A stretch of DNA of 64,000 bases from Muricoccus roseus (lineage in GTDB: Bacteria; Pseudomonadota; Alphaproteobacteria; Acetobacterales; Acetobacteraceae), in NCBI RefSeq assembly GCF_900141905.1, contig NZ_FQZF01000024.1:16382-80381 (forward strand), written 5' to 3'. Positions 9,035 through 17,203 of this stretch are shown here, piece after piece (position 1 is the stretch's first letter; each line of letters opens with the position of its first letter). The notes below the pieces were generated by a model. It did no database searches. It was not told the DNA's origin and saw nothing but the letters and a program-made list of their open reading frames with translations. The translations under genes and the position numbers were made by a program.

Positions 9035-9244
9035 TTACCGGCGGCCGAGGTTCCTCTGCGCGGCTCCCAGCACCTCCTCCAGGCTTTCAAGCCATTGCTC
9101 CGCCTCCTCCAGCGCGGCGGAGCGCGTATCTGACGGGCCGAGACCCTGTAATTCGGCAAGTACGCTGCGCTGCCTCTCCACCTGGTCCTCGATCCGGTCC
9201 ACCAAGGCAGCCAGGATGCTCACGCCGGGAGGCGCTGCGTGCAT
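9035..9244 (-). CDS. Small coiled-coil hypothetical protein
   Basis: 69 residues if started at the ATG at 9244; the frame stays open upstream, but that part is arginine-rich and looks non-coding. The sequence from residue ~15 is one long heptad-like helix (RIEDQVERQRSVLAELQGL, then ALEEAEQWLESLEEVLGAA). Soluble and acidic. No family recognised. Could be a small structural or adaptor protein. Confidence 0.5.
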   Translation of the reverse strand: MHAAPPGVSILAALVDRIEDQVERQRSVLAELQGLGPSDTRSAALEEAEQWLESLEEVLGAAQRNLGRR

Positions 9245-9514
9245 TGCGCCATCTTTCGGAGCGCCGGGCAGCGGCAGCATCGGCCGGCATAGGGCGCTCC
9301 GCCGCGCACGGTCCACTCGGCTCAGGGCTCGGCGCCGTTCAGGTCGAATGTCGCAGCTGGTCAAAAGCGAACTCCGGCTGTCTCCAAGAACCACCGCACT
9401 GCAAGCACATTTTGTCGATGCCGCGCGTCGTCAAGACGACATCCATCAGATCACTTCGTCGCGACTCCTCACGGCCATATCGTCCGGTTCAACTCCGACC
9501 CTCCATTCCGCGTT

Positions 9515-9730
9515 ATGGCGAAAACGAGCGTGGAGTTCCGCATGTCGAAGGCAGGCTTTTTCGCGCGTCCGATCGAGGTGGACGGAAAGCACCACCCGCA
9601 GGGCGACCGCAAGGAGGAGAAGGAGTCGTCGCGCTGGTCCGATACTGTTCACAAGGTGGCTGACAGCATCCGGAGCTTGCTGCCCTCCTCCGAGCCCTCG
9701 AAAGAGTCCGATCCTGAGCGCGCGGCATAG
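9515..9730 (+). CDS. Possible small hydrophilic protein
   Basis: 71 residues, rich in Lys, Glu and Ser (GDRKEEKESSRW) with a short helix VHKVADSIRSLL. A better-spaced ribosome-binding site (GTGGAG) precedes the internal ATG at 9542 than the first ATG. No family recognised; kept because its composition differs from the arginine/proline-rich chance frames around it. Confidence 0.3.
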   Translation: MAKTSVEFRMSKAGFFARPIEVDGKHHPQGDRKEEKESSRWSDTVHKVADSIRSLLPSSEPSKESDPERAA

Positions 9731-10227
9731 GAGCGATCATCCCGCCGCGCCGGTCCGCCTGGTCAGGCCGGCACGGCCGGGACCCGGACGGCGACATCGC
9801 CAACGCTGCGGATGGCTTCCAGGTTCATGCAGCGGGCCCGCCGGGTCGCCCGCTCGTCGCACTGCTCCATAAAGCGTCGACGAGGCGGCCGAGGGCGGCC
9901 CCTTTGGGAACGATGCCGACCGCCTCGATGCGGCACCAAAATGTTCGCCGCTTCCAACGGGCCGGGTGAGCAGGCCGCGAACGGCGTCATCTGCTTAGCC
10001 GTCGCGCTGTACCGGGAGGTCGGCTCCGTCTCGTTGCGCGACCGTGCCGCACCCCCTACGCGAGCTGGGTTGGTAACCGTTCTTCCGGAAGCACCTACGC
10101 CGAGTCGGCCGTCGGGGATGACGTCCTTCGTCATACAGGGCCGCCCTAGGCCCAGGACTCGCTTCCCCGGAGGCAAAAAAGGTAGGCATTCTTTGGATAC
10201 CCGAAAGCATGCCGGGGAAGGTCAACT
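9731..10227. other. Intergenic region before the sensor-kinase gene
   Basis: About 500 bp with no intact gene. On the minus strand near 9800-9950 short pieces in two frames (VGIVPKGAALGRLVDAL, then RFMEQCDERATRRA) faintly recall the C-terminus of a family-3 solute-binding protein, which would make this a degraded remnant. The evidence is too weak for a gene call. Promoters for the kinase gene should lie here. Confidence 0.35.
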
Positions 10228-11790
10228 TTGCTCCGTCGAAGCGAGCCGATCGCCGGCCTAACTCCACCACGCCCCTACGTCGCGGCTGCGGTGGCAGCAG
10301 CCCTGATAGCCGCTCTGGTCGCGACGATTCCCTTCGCGCGTGTTACGATCACCGGCAGTGAGGTCATCCTGCCGGCCTACGCCGCTGCGGTGTTCGTCCT
10401 GGAGGTCATCACAGCGGCCCTTCTTTTTTCGCTGTACAGCGTGCAAAGAGGCCCCGCTTTGCTCGTTTTGGCTTCCGGCTATCTGACGGCGGCGCTTATG
10501 ATTCCGGGGTGGATACTGACCTTCCCCGGCCTTTTTTCTTCCCTGGGAATTGAGGCCGATGTACAGGCGACGGCAACGATCGCCGCCTTGCGTCGCATTA
10601 CCTTTGCGCTTTTCATTTTCAGCTATGCGCTTGCTCCGTTTGGTGCCTCCGCAGGAAGATCACCCGGAGTGACGGCGACATGGACCGTCATCTGCATCTT
10701 TGCGGCCGCCGCCGCGGTGATGTGGCTGATTGCGCGACAGCAAATGTCGTTGCCCACTTTCATGCGGGATGCGCGAAATGTAACAGCCCTTTGGTCGATC
10801 GTGCCGGCAGCCGCCATGGCCATCTACGTGACGAGCATGGCCATCCTCATCCGGCGGCGCCGAGCAGCGCTTGATATTTGGGTTTGTCTCGTTGTCTTCT
10901 CGCTCGTGATCGAGCTGACCTTGCTCTCCTATATCAGCAGCGGCGTGCGGCTCAGTGTCGGCTGGTGGGGTGGGCGGGTATATGGCCTTGCAGCAGCGGG
11001 CACCGTTCTGCTGGTCCTGCTCGCGGATACAACGGCGGTCTATGCCCGGCTGGCCCGCTCGGTTGCCGCTGAGCAGCGCGCCCGCCAGAACCGGCTGACG
11101 GCTATGGAAGCCCTGTCCGCTTCGATTGCCCATGAGATCAACCAGCCCCTGGCAAGCATCATCACCAATGCGGACGCCGGATTGCGCTGGCTGACCCGAG
11201 CGGAGCCACGGATCGATAAGGTGGATGCAAGCTTGCGGGCCATCGTGTCCGAAGGGCATCGGGCCAATAAGATCGTCCTGGGCATCCGCACCATGTTCAT
11301 GAAGGGTGCACAAGAACGGGCGCTGGTGGACCTCCCGAAGGTCATCACCGACGTCACGCGATCTGCGGCAGAAGAGGCGAATCTTGCCGGCGTCTCCATA
11401 AGCGTCCTGTTGGATCCCCAAACGCCCGCCGTCATCGGCAACTCGGTCCAGCTCAGGCAAGTCATTCGGAACCTTGTTGAAAACGCCATAGATGCGATGA
11501 AAACCATTAGCGACCGTCAGCGTGAGCTCTCCATAGAGACCCGGAGACTGGCTGATGGAGAAGTAGAGATCACGGTGCGGGATACGGGCACAGGGCTCGA
11601 ACCCGGAATGGAAGAGCGGGTCTTCGAACCGTTCTTCTCCAGCAAGCCCGGCGGGATGGGCATGGGGCTGATGTTCTGCCGCGCGGTGGTCGAGGCGCAT
11701 GGAGGACGGCTCTGGACTTCGGCAAATGTCCCGCGAGGCGCTATATTTCACGTGTCACTGCCCGCGGCGGAGATGAATAGCCGCGACTGA
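10228..11790 (+). CDS. Membrane sensor histidine kinase (MASE4-like sensor, HisKA, HATPase)
   Basis: 520 residues. TTG start with GGGGAAGG 6 bases upstream. Roughly residues 15-275 form about eight transmembrane helices with the look of a MASE4 integral-membrane sensor. A linker then leads to the H-box SIAHEINQPLAS with phospho-acceptor His302. Next come an N-box LVENAIDAM, the G1 box RDTGTGL, the F-box EPFFSSK and a G2 glycine cluster MGMGLMF. Signals to the FixJ-type regulator 10 bp downstream are likely. The stimulus is unknown; MASE domains are thought to sense membrane-associated or small hydrophobic cues. Confidence 0.88.
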   Translation: MLRRSEPIAGLTPPRPYVAAAVAAALIAALVATIPFARVTITGSEVILPAYAAAVFVLEVITAALLFSLYSVQRGPALLVLASGYLTAALMIPGWILTFPGLFSSLGIEADVQATATIAALRRITFALFIFSYALAPFGASAGRSPGVTATWTVICIFAAAAAVMWLIARQQMSLPTFMRDARNVTALWSIVPAAAMAIYVTSMAILIRRRRAALDIWVCLVVFSLVIELTLLSYISSGVRLSVGWWGGRVYGLAAAGTVLLVLLADTTAVYARLARSVAAEQRARQNRLTAMEALSASIAHEINQPLASIITNADAGLRWLTRAEPRIDKVDASLRAIVSEGHRANKIVLGIRTMFMKGAQERALVDLPKVITDVTRSAAEEANLAGVSISVLLDPQTPAVIGNSVQLRQVIRNLVENAIDAMKTISDRQRELSIETRRLADGEVEITVRDTGTGLEPGMEERVFEPFFSSKPGGMGMGLMFCRAVVEAHGGRLWTSANVPRGAIFHVSLPAAEMNSRD

Positions 11791-11800
11791 GAGGCTGGTC

Positions 11801-12445
11801 ATGGCAGAGCAATCCATCGTCTTCATCGTCGATGACGATGCATCGATCCGCGCTTCCCTTGAGAATCTCCTGGCTTCCGAAGGCTATGCAACCCAGGCCT
11901 TCGACTCGCCCCAGGCCTTCCTGAGCGCCGACCGACCGGACCTTCCGGGATGCCTCGTGCTCGATGTGCGCCTGCGCGGCAACAGCGGCCTCGAGTTCCA
12001 GCGTGACCTCATACGGCGCGGGTTGCGGATTCCGACTGTCTTCGTCACGGGCCATGGCGACGTGCCCATGTCGGTCGCGGCGATGAAGGCCGGGGCCATC
12101 GAGTTCCTGCTCAAACCCTATCGCGACCAGGATCTGCTCGATGCCGTGCAGAAGGGCGTCGAGCTGGACCGGCATCACCGCAGGCAAGCGGCGGAAGTGG
12201 CCGAGCTACGCGCGCGCTACGCGGCCATGACCCCACGCGAGCGAGAGCTCATGCCCCTCGTCGCCAGCGGCATGCTCAACAAGCAGATCGCGGCGAAGCT
12301 GCAGCTCAGTGAGGTCACGGTGAAGGCACACCGGGCGCAGATCATGCAGAAGCTGGAGGTGTATTCGCTCGCCGAGCTGGTGCGCGCCGCCGATAGACTC
12401 GCGACGGAAGGCCAGACGGGTCGATCAGCGGATGCCATCGCATAA
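11801..12445 (+). CDS. FixJ/NarL-type response regulator
   Basis: 214 residues. Receiver domain 1-120 with acidic pocket Asp11-Asp13, phospho-acceptor Asp55 in LVLDVRLRG, FVTGHGD and the invariant lysine in FLLKPY. After a short linker, a LuxR/GerE helix-turn-helix begins at MTPRERELMPLVASG and contains NKQIAAKLQLSEVTVK. It follows the sensor kinase by 10 bp, so it is the cognate DNA-binding partner. All key residues are intact. Confidence 0.93.
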   Translation: MAEQSIVFIVDDDASIRASLENLLASEGYATQAFDSPQAFLSADRPDLPGCLVLDVRLRGNSGLEFQRDLIRRGLRIPTVFVTGHGDVPMSVAAMKAGAIEFLLKPYRDQDLLDAVQKGVELDRHHRRQAAEVAELRARYAAMTPRERELMPLVASGMLNKQIAAKLQLSEVTVKAHRAQIMQKLEVYSLAELVRAADRLATEGQTGRSADAIA

Positions 12446-12456
12446 TTGACGCCACC

Positions 12457-12477
12457 AAAGGCTCTCGTTGAGCCTTT
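12457..12477 (+). terminator. Intercistronic hairpin
   Basis: Perfect 8-bp stem AAAGGCTC/GAGCCTTT with loop TCGTT, directly after the FixJ-type gene and before the lone receiver gene. There is no T-run, so it may be an attenuator or an mRNA-processing structure rather than a full terminator. Confidence 0.45.
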
Positions 12478-12507
12478 GCCCGGGTGGAACTGGCAGGCGG
12501 CGCAGCG

Positions 12508-12861
12508 ATGTTGGCTATCGTCGAGGACGATCCGTCCGCCCGCGCCGCGCTCAGCAGCCTCCTCGGCGCGATGGACTTCGTGGCGGTGGGCTTTCCGGAC
12601 GCGGCCAGCTTTCTCGAATTCGGCGATCTGGACCAGGTCGGCTGCCTGATCGCCGATGTTCGCCTCCCCGGCATGAGCGGCCTGCAGCTTCATCTCTGCC
12701 TACGCGCCGCGGGACGGAACCTGCCGACCATCCTGATCACGGCCTATCCCGACCCGACCTCATCACGAAGCGCGCTCGATGCAGGAGTACGGGCATATCT
12801 CGCCAAGCCCGTGCAGCCCGAGGAGCTGCATGCATGCCTGGAGGCGATCCTCGGCTTATGA
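12508..12861 (+). CDS. Single-domain response regulator (CheY-like receiver)
   Basis: 117 residues from the ATG at 12508; a GTG at 12484 would add eight residues. Receiver fold only: Asp7/Asp8, phospho-acceptor Asp50 in LIADVRLPG, ILITAYPD and lysine in YLAKPVQPEE. No output domain. Third gene of the kinase/FixJ cluster on the same strand, so it could act as a phosphate sink or as a competing partner of the MASE4 kinase; this layout is also common next to FixJ-type pairs that control stress or alcohol-oxidation genes. Role inferred from context. Confidence 0.87.
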   Translation: MLAIVEDDPSARAALSSLLGAMDFVAVGFPDAASFLEFGDLDQVGCLIADVRLPGMSGLQLHLCLRAAGRNLPTILITAYPDPTSSRSALDAGVRAYLAKPVQPEELHACLEAILGL

Positions 12862-12978
12862 CACGCGCCCGGCGCGGTTCCACCCTCCCTTGGTCTTGGG
12901 GAACCGACCCGAAGGTCTGATGGTCCCGATCTCCTTCCATTCCCTAGGCTTGCGGCCAGCCGAATGGAGATATGCGCC

Positions 12979-13632
12979 ATGCCGACCGCCGCAGCCGTCG
13001 CGGGACAGAGCCTGCTCGATCCCACCAACCACATGCTGATCATGATAGATTTCCAGTCGCAGATGGCCTTCGCGACAAAGTCGATCGATGCGGTCACGCT
13101 GCGCAACAATGCCGCGCTGGTGTCCGAGGCTGCCGCTGGCTTCGGGGTCAGCACAATCCTGACCACAGTGGCGGAGAAGTCCTTCTCCGGTCCGATGTTC
13201 GAGGAGATCACGCGCGCTTTCCCGGGCGGAACGCTGCTTGACCGCACCTCCATGAACACCTGGGAGGACAAGGCGGTGATCGCGGAGGTGAACCGCATCA
13301 GCAAGCCCCGCATCGTGCTGGCCGGACTCTGGACCTCGGTTTGCATCGTCGGTCCCGCCCTGTCGGCGATCGACCAGGGCTTCGAGGTCTATGTCATCGC
13401 GGACGCCTGCGGCGACGTGTCTCAGGAAGCCCATGAGCGCGCGATGGAGCGCATGGTCCAGGCGGGTGCCCGGCCGGTCACCTCCCTGCAATACCTGCTG
13501 GAACTGCAGCGCGACTGGGCGCGTACCGAGACCTATGAAATGACCACGGGTATCGCGAAGAAGTACGGCGGCGCCTACGGCCTCGGCATCATCTATGCGA
13601 AGTCGATGTTCGGTGCCTCGGAGGGGCACTGA
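12979..13632 (+). CDS. Isochorismatase-fold cysteine hydrolase (YcaC-like)
   Basis: 217 residues, start at the ATG with GGAG 8 bases upstream. Catalytic Asp is in LIMIDFQSQMAF, the lysine in TVAEKSFSGPM and the cysteine in GLWTSVCIVG, the triad of the family. YcaC-type proteins form octamers and hydrolyse an uncertain amide or ester. It is followed on the same strand by a haloperoxidase-like hydrolase, a pairing seen elsewhere downstream of FixJ-type systems, so the two may be part of that regulon (inference). Confidence 0.85.
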   Translation: MPTAAAVAGQSLLDPTNHMLIMIDFQSQMAFATKSIDAVTLRNNAALVSEAAAGFGVSTILTTVAEKSFSGPMFEEITRAFPGGTLLDRTSMNTWEDKAVIAEVNRISKPRIVLAGLWTSVCIVGPALSAIDQGFEVYVIADACGDVSQEAHERAMERMVQAGARPVTSLQYLLELQRDWARTETYEMTTGIAKKYGGAYGLGIIYAKSMFGASEGH

Positions 13633-13790
13633 AGGTTAGCAAGATGGCCTCGGACGAACAGGCGCCTCCCGGTTAGCATCGGATTCGGACGGTGCCCGAA
13701 GGCAGGCCATCGGCGCCGCTGATCGGCACGTCCAGCCTGCCGCATGCGGCAGGAACAACCACCAGGCCCAAGGCAGAGGGACCGAGCAAC

Positions 13791-14627
13791 ATGGCCTATG
13801 TGACCACCAGCGACGGTATCGAGATTTTCTACAAGGACTGGGGTCCCAAGGATGCCCAGCCGATCATGTTCCATCACGGCTGGCCTCTTTCCAGCGATGA
13901 CTGGGACACGCAGATGCTCTTCTTCGTCCAAAGGGGCTTTCGCGTCGTCGCCCATGACCGCCGCGGCCACGGGCGCTCGGCCCAGGTGAGCGACGGCCAT
14001 GACATGGACCACTATGCGGCCGATGCCTTCGCGTTGGCCGAACATCTCGACCTGCGGAACGCCGTCCATATCGGACACTCCACCGGCGGCGGTGAGGTCG
14101 CCCGCTATGTCGCGAAGCATGGACAGCCCGCGGGGCGCGTTGCGAAGGCGGTGCTTGTCAGCGCCGTGCCGCCGCTGATGCTCAAGACCGACGCCAACCC
14201 CGAGGGCCTCCCGATCGAGGTGTTCGACGGGTTCCGCAAGGGCGTCGCCGACAACCGCGCGCAGCTCTTCCTCGACGTCGCCTCCGGCCCGTTCTACGGC
14301 TTCAACCGCCCGGACGCGCAGGTCTATCCCGGCGTGATCCAGAACTGGTGGCGTCAGGGCATGATGGGCAGTGCGAAGGCGCATTATGACGGCATCAAAG
14401 CCTTCTCCGAAACGGACCAGACGGAGGATTTGAAGGCGATCACCGTGCCGACGCTCGTGATGCATGGTGACGACGATCAGATCGTGCCGATCGCGGATGC
14501 GGCGCTGAAGGCCATCAGGCTGCTGAGGCACGGCACGTTGAAGGTCTACCAGGGCTACCCGCACGGAATGCTCTCGACCCATGCCGACCGCATCAACGCG
14601 GATCTGCTCGCCTTCATCCGCAGCTGA
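13791..14627 (+). CDS. Alpha/beta hydrolase, non-heme chloroperoxidase-like
   Basis: 278 residues from the ATG with GAGGGA upstream. Nucleophile Ser97 in [15 protein letters not shown], oxyanion-hole [11 protein letters not shown], acid in [10 protein letters not shown] and catalytic His in GYPHGML. The sequence pattern ([17 protein letters not shown]) is that of cofactor-free bacterial haloperoxidases/perhydrolases, which are primarily esterases that can make peracids from acetate and peroxide. Cytoplasmic, no signal peptide. The physiological ester is unknown. Confidence 0.9.
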   Translation: MAYVTTSDGIEIFYKDWGPKDAQPIMFHHGWPLSSDDWDTQMLFFVQRGFRVVAHDRRGHGRSAQVSDGHDMDHYAADAFALAEHLDLRNAVHIGHSTGGGEVARYVAKHGQPAGRVAKAVLVSAVPPLMLKTDANPEGLPIEVFDGFRKGVADNRAQLFLDVASGPFYGFNRPDAQVYPGVIQNWWRQGMMGSAKAHYDGIKAFSETDQTEDLKAITVPTLVMHGDDDQIVPIADAALKAIRLLRHGTLKVYQGYPHGMLSTHADRINADLLAFIRS

Positions 14628-14697
14628 TTCCTCGCGTGGTGCCTGCGTGCGCCGGTCTCCTCGCCGGCAGCGTCCAAGGCTTCCTGACCACACGCTG

Positions 14698-14724
14698 GCC
14701 GGCGCCACCAATCCTGGCGCCGGC
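14698..14724 (+). terminator. GC-rich hairpin after the haloperoxidase-like gene
   Basis: Ten-base stem GCCGGCGCCA/TGGCGCCGGC with a 7-base loop (ccaatcc). No T-run follows. Its position, 70 bp after the stop and before the next promoter region, fits a transcription terminator. Confidence 0.4.
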
Positions 14725-14853
14725 AGCCCCCGGCATCCTGCTCGGTGGGCTCGTTCTGAAACACCATCCGCCCAGTCCCTCGTTGCCGCGTGAGGAATGC
14801 ACGCAACATCCGTGCGGCCGGCTGCCCGGCCGTGGCGAAGGAGATGCCGCCCG

Positions 14854-16812
14854 ATGCGCGAGCCCATGCGTCGCACCGTCACCGGGGGCCTGGCGGCCCT
14901 CGCCTTCACCCTTTCGAGCCGGAGCTCCGCCATGGCCGCCAACACCGCGCCGGACATGATCATCCAAAACGGACGGATCACGTCGCTCGACCGGAGCAAC
15001 CCGGCCCCCGAGGCGGTGGCGATCACCGGCGGGCGCTTCTCGGCTGTGGGCGATGCCTCCGCCATCCTGCCGACGGCGGGGCCGGAGACGCGGGTGATCG
15101 ACCTGCGCGGCCGGCGCCTCATCCCCGGCCTCTTCGACAACCACCTGCACGTCATCCGCGGCGGGTTGAACTTCAACATGGAGCTGCGCTGGGACGGCGT
15201 GCGGAGCCTGGCCGATGCGATGGACATGCTGAAGCGCCAGGTGGCCATCACGCCGCCGCCGCAATGGGTGCGGATCGTGGGCGGCTTCACCGAGCATCAG
15301 TTCGTCGAGAAGCGCCTGCCGACGCTGGACGAGATCAACGCGGTGGCCCCGGACACGCCGGTCTTCATCCTGCACCTCTATGACCGCGCCTTGCTGAACG
15401 CCGCCGCGCTGCGGGTGGTGGGCTACACGAAGGACACGCCCAACCCGCCCGGCGGCGAGATCCAGCGCGCGCCGGATGGCACGCCGACGGGCCTGCTCCT
15501 GGCCCGGCCCAACGCCACCGTTCTCTACGCCACCCTGGCCAAGGGCCCGACCCTGCCCTTCGACTACCAGCTGAATTCCACGCGCCACTTCCTGCGCGAC
15601 CTGAACCGGCTGGGGGTCACCAGCGCCATCGATGCGGGCGGCGGCTACCAGAACTACCCGGACGACTACAAGGTGATCCAGAAGCTGGCCGAGGATGGCG
15701 AGCTGACGGTCCGCATCGCCTACAACCTCTTCACCCAGAGGCCCAAGCAGGAGAGGGACGACTTCCTCCGCTGGACGCAGAGCGCGAAATACCAGCAGGG
15801 CGACGACTACTTCCGGCTGAACGGCGCGGGCGAGATGCTGGTCTTCTCTGCGGCCGATTTCGAGGACTTCCGCGTGGAGCGGCCGGAGATGCCGCCCGAG
15901 ATGGAGCCGGAGCTGGAGGCGGTGGTGCGCATCCTGGTGCAGAACCGCTGGCCCTGGCGGCTGCACGCCACTTACGACCAGACCATCTCCCGCGCTCTCG
16001 ATGTGTTCGAGAAGGTGAATGCCGAGATGCCGATCGGGGATCTTCACTGGATCTTCGACCATGCGGAGACGGTGAGCGAGAAGTCTCTCGAGCGGATCGC
16101 CCGGCTGGGCGGCGGCGTGGCCGTGCAGCACCGCATGGCCTATCAGGGCGAATACTTCGTGGAACGCTATGGCGCCTGCGCCGCCGAGGCCACGCCGCCG
16201 GTCGCGAAGATGCTGGAAATGGGCGTGAAGGTCTCGGCGGGCACGGATGCGACGCGCGTCGCGTCGTACAACCCGTGGGTCGCCTTGTACTGGATGACCA
16301 CGGGCCGCACCGTCGGCGGGCTGCGCATCACGCCCGAGCGCAACACGCTGGACCGTGAGACGGCGCTGCGGATGCTGACGGAGAAGGTTACCTGGTTCTC
16401 TAACGAGGAGGGCAAGAAGGGCGCCATCATGGAGGGGCAGCTGGCGGATCTCGCCGTGCTGGACCGCGACTATTTCGCCGTTCCGGGTGACGAGATCCAG
16501 GACATCACCTCCGTGCTCACGCTCGTGGGTGGCAGGGTGGTGCACGGCACGGGCGATTACGCCTCCATGGCGCCCCCGCTGCCCCCCGCCATGCCGGATT
16601 GGTCGCCCGTCCGCCGCTTCGGCGGCTATCAGGACCGGCGCGCAGAGGCGCCCGGCGCCAGGGGCGCCTTCGCCCTGGCCGGCGCGCGCTGCTGCGATGC
16701 CGCCTGCGGGGTGCATGGCCACGACCACGCCCGCGCCTGGGCGGCCGCTACCCCGGCGGGTCAGGACCAGGGCTTCTGGGGTGCGCTCGGCTGCTCCTGC
16801 TGGGCCTTCTGA
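14854..16812 (+). CDS. Exported metal-dependent amidohydrolase (YtcJ-like)
   Basis: 652 residues. ATG chosen for the AAGGAG 9 bases upstream. The N-terminus MRRTVTGGLAALAF to SAMAAN is a signal peptide, so the enzyme is periplasmic. The amidohydrolase pattern includes the metal site FDNHLHVIRG, the HATYDQTI and WIFDHAET histidines, and the distal GTDATRVASYNPW aspartate segment. A C-terminal cysteine/histidine tail (RCCDAACGVHGHDH near residues 610-625) is unusual for the family and could bind metal. It starts an operon with a DoxX-like protein (2 bp away) and an MFS exporter. YtcJ-type enzymes act on N-acyl or cyclic amides; substrate unknown. Confidence 0.85.
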   Translation: MREPMRRTVTGGLAALAFTLSSRSSAMAANTAPDMIIQNGRITSLDRSNPAPEAVAITGGRFSAVGDASAILPTAGPETRVIDLRGRRLIPGLFDNHLHVIRGGLNFNMELRWDGVRSLADAMDMLKRQVAITPPPQWVRIVGGFTEHQFVEKRLPTLDEINAVAPDTPVFILHLYDRALLNAAALRVVGYTKDTPNPPGGEIQRAPDGTPTGLLLARPNATVLYATLAKGPTLPFDYQLNSTRHFLRDLNRLGVTSAIDAGGGYQNYPDDYKVIQKLAEDGELTVRIAYNLFTQRPKQERDDFLRWTQSAKYQQGDDYFRLNGAGEMLVFSAADFEDFRVERPEMPPEMEPELEAVVRILVQNRWPWRLHATYDQTISRALDVFEKVNAEMPIGDLHWIFDHAETVSEKSLERIARLGGGVAVQHRMAYQGEYFVERYGACAAEATPPVAKMLEMGVKVSAGTDATRVASYNPWVALYWMTTGRTVGGLRITPERNTLDRETALRMLTEKVTWFSNEEGKKGAIMEGQLADLAVLDRDYFAVPGDEIQDITSVLTLVGGRVVHGTGDYASMAPPLPPAMPDWSPVRRFGGYQDRRAEAPGARGAFALAGARCCDAACGVHGHDHARAWAAATPAGQDQGFWGALGCSCWAF

Positions 16813-16813
16813 G

Positions 16814-17203
16814 ATGAACCCCACCGGCACCCGCATCCTGACCTGGATCGCCCTGCTCGGCCTTTGCGCCGCCTACATCCAGGGCGGGCTGAACAAGCTG
16901 CTCGACTTTCCCGGCGCCGTCGCGGAGGCCGTCCATTTCGGCCTGCCGCTGCCGGCCGTCACGGCGGCGCTGACCATTGTATTGGAACTGCTGGCCAGCC
17001 TCCTCATCCTCACGGGGCGGTTGCGCTGGCTCGGGGCACTGGCCCTCGCGGCCTTCACCCTGGCCGCCACCTTCATCGCCCTGCGCTACTGGGAGATGCC
17101 CGTGGGGCAGGGCCGCTTCATGGCGGCCAACGCCTTCTACGAGCATCTGGGCTTGGCAGGGGCCTTCCTCCTCGTCGCCTTGTGGGACGGGAAGCGGGCA
17201 TGA
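16814..17203 (+). CDS. DoxX-like membrane protein
   Basis: 129 residues, four transmembrane helices (TWIALLGLCAAYIQGGLNK, LTIVLELLASLLIL, ALALAAFTLAATFIALRYW, LGLAGAFLLVALW). The early GGLNKLLDFPG motif with glycine-asparagine-lysine is typical of DoxX/DoxD-like proteins, which associate with membrane redox systems. The start is one base after the amidohydrolase stop, and the stop overlaps the MFS start (ATGA). It could help oxidise or protect whatever the exported amidohydrolase produces. Confidence 0.82.
   Translation: MNPTGTRILTWIALLGLCAAYIQGGLNKLLDFPGAVAEAVHFGLPLPAVTAALTIVLELLASLLILTGRLRWLGALALAAFTLAATFIALRYWEMPVGQGRFMAANAFYEHLGLAGAFLLVALWDGKRA

Noticed and set aside
9244..9663. 139-codon plus-strand frame opposite the coiled-coil gene
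   Set aside because: Mixed, low-complexity composition without a ribosome-binding site or family pattern.
9763..10176. Possible solute-binding-protein remnant on the minus strand
   Set aside because: Only two short segments in different frames recall the family, and no N-terminal features are present, so it is not listed as a gene.
14614..16836. 740-codon minus-strand open frame opposite the exported amidohydrolase
   Set aside because: Arg/His/Gly-rich shadow of a well-supported plus-strand gene, with no domain pattern.
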